The notes under the pieces are model-generated. The model was given only the letters and a program-made list of their open reading frames with translations. It did no database searches and was not told the DNA's origin. A DNA stretch of 6,501 nucleotides from an uncultured Bacilli bacterium. GTDB taxonomy: Bacteria > Bacillota_I > Bacilli_A > RF39 > UBA660. A program made the translations under genes and the position numbers. Numbering within the stretch: the first letter of the stretch is position 1; every line of letters starts with the position of its first letter. Shown here piece by piece: positions 5,894 to 6,501 of this stretch. Location: assembly GCA_949280095.1 (NCBI GenBank), contig CASDHD010000062.1, forward strand, positions 1-6,501. The letters are read 5' to 3'.

Positions 5894-6325
5894 TTATAAT
5901 TCTTCTTTGTTCTTTCGCGTCATTTTAGATGTTTGAATAATTGCTCCAAAGAAGAGTGCAAGACTTCCAATTAGAAATACAAAATAAAGTTTTCCAATTG
6001 GTGTACCATTTTTTACACCTTGTACATCTGCGTATATTCTATCATTCGCGTAGTAAGCAGTAATACTTCTTCCTTTCATAGAAGGATAAGCACTATGAGC
6101 ATTTTCTAAATCATAAGTTTTTCCTTCATACTCTACTTTTACATCATAAGTCGTGTATGTGGAACCATTTTTTCTATTTTTTACTTGCTTTGTTTCTGCG
6201 CTTAAAATCGTTACCTTTACCTCTTCGTAGTCAGGATTACTTTTGTTTACCATAAACCATAATCCTACTGTTATAAGAAGGCATACTACGAATGCAATCC
6301 ATAAAATCATGACTTGTTTTTTCAT
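5894..6325 (-). CDS. DUF3592-like membrane protein
   Basis: A 143-residue protein with two membrane helices flanking an extracytoplasmic beta-rich domain, the layout of DUF3592 proteins, whose function is unknown. Helix 1 covers about residues 5-26 (MILWIAFVVCLLITVGLWFM). The outer domain (27-110) has the pattern EVKVTILSAETKQV, TTYDVKVEYEGKTYDL and ITAYYANDRIYADV, an SH3-like strand series that resembles the family's KVTxxxxxY and GxTYxxxxxY strands. Helix 2 covers about 113-130, and the chain ends in a basic cytoplasmic tail. A TTG at 6335-6337 could extend it by four residues, but that TTG overlaps the GGAG site serving the ATG at 6323-6325, so the ATG is chosen. It lies 25 bases behind the partial gene at the right edge, without a terminator between them. 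Confidence 0.75.
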   Translation of the reverse strand: MKKQVMILWIAFVVCLLITVGLWFMVNKSNPDYEEVKVTILSAETKQVKNRKNGSTYTTYDVKVEYEGKTYDLENAHSAYPSMKGRSITAYYANDRIYADVQGVKNGTPIGKLYFVFLIGSLALFFGAIIQTSKMTRKNKEEL

Positions 6326-6331
6326 TTTTAT

Positions 6332-6335
6332 CTCC
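6332..6335 (-). promoter_or_regulatory. Ribosome binding site deciding the start of the DUF3592-like gene
   Basis: Minus-strand GGAG ends six bases before the ATG at 6323-6325. It occupies the same bases as the alternative TTG start region, which rules that start out. Confidence 0.6.
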
Positions 6336-6350
6336 AAATTTCATTCATTA

Positions 6351-6501
6351 TTATCGTAGGGAAATAATACTACATTTTCCGTCTTTTGTATTTTTAAAAG
6401 TTGCACTAAAAGTTCTATCGTTTTTATCTACCCAAATGTATCGATCTGATGTTGATGTTTTTCCAGCTAGTGTTCCTTCTACTCCTCCAAGTTTTTCGAC
6501 C
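6351..6501 (-). CDS. C-terminal fragment of an unrecognised protein, cut by the window edge
   Basis: An open frame enters from the right edge and codes for 49 residues before a TAA at 6351-6353, soon followed by TAA and TGA. The readable part begins VEKLGGVEGTLAGKTS and continues SDRYIWVDKNDRTFSATFKN, ending GKCSIISLR. The pattern of short strands with W, Y and F, ending in a strand like TFSATFKNTKDGKCSII, resembles C-terminal repeats of small secreted or lipid-anchored proteins of the BLIP/SmpA-like type. This is a weak resemblance only. It is upstream of, and probably co-transcribed with, the DUF3592-like membrane protein, which would fit a shared cell-surface role. No start or signal peptide can be seen. 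Confidence 0.6.
   Translation of the reverse strand, partial: VEKLGGVEGTLAGKTSTSDRYIWVDKNDRTFSATFKNTKDGKCSIISLR

Overview
The window is strongly AT-rich (about 30% G+C by eye). Every convincing gene lies on the minus strand. Genes are short, closely packed, preceded by AAGGAGG-type ribosome binding sites and read with the standard bacterial code: Trp is TGG and TGA ends the first gene. This fits a low-GC Bacillota (Clostridia or Bacilli-like) chromosome. The protein families (YoaP-type GNAT, Cdd1-type helix-hairpin-helix, GyrI-like, zinc-ribbon_2) are also typical of that phylum. No tRNA, rRNA, phage, transposon or CRISPR sequence was seen.

Layout in transcription order (high to low coordinates). 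(1) The C-terminal end of an unrecognised protein enters at the right edge (6351-6501). It is followed by a DUF3592-like two-helix membrane protein (5894-6325) and a good intrinsic terminator (5833-5860). (2) A self-contained bicistron follows: a -35/-10 promoter (5788-5816), two overlapping genes of unknown function (5211-5756 and 4945-5223), and a terminator hairpin overlapping the last stop codon (4927-4953). (3) An extended -10 promoter (4877-4885) then starts a dense run of nine genes to the left edge, with gaps of at most 45 bases or overlaps and no terminator seen. These are a zinc-ribbon protein with a cysteine-rich tail, a GNAT-YoaP acetyltransferase (frameshifted), a two-helix membrane protein, a GyrI-like ligand-binding protein, a Cdd1-type helix-hairpin-helix protein, a SET-domain lysine methyltransferase (interrupted by one in-frame stop), an NTF2-like protein, a PnuC-type transporter and an LCMT-like SAM-dependent methyltransferase.

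The long run looks like an accessory or adaptation operon of small modifying, binding and transport proteins rather than one known pathway. Two sub-clusters have overlapping reading frames and so probably linked functions: GyrI-like with the HhH protein, and NTF2-like with PnuC and the methyltransferase. Two genes in the run carry a single lesion each: TAA at 2276-2278 in the SET gene, and a one-base loss in an A7T6 run at 4051-4063 in the GNAT gene. In both, the reading frame beyond the lesion is fully conserved, so the lesions are recent, are sequence errors, or in the GNAT case are possibly bypassed by ribosomal slippage. No previously undescribed defence or mobile system is clearly visible. 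The best candidates for new biology are the metallothionein-like tail on the zinc-ribbon protein, the unknown bicistron, and the NTF2/PnuC/methyltransferase unit.
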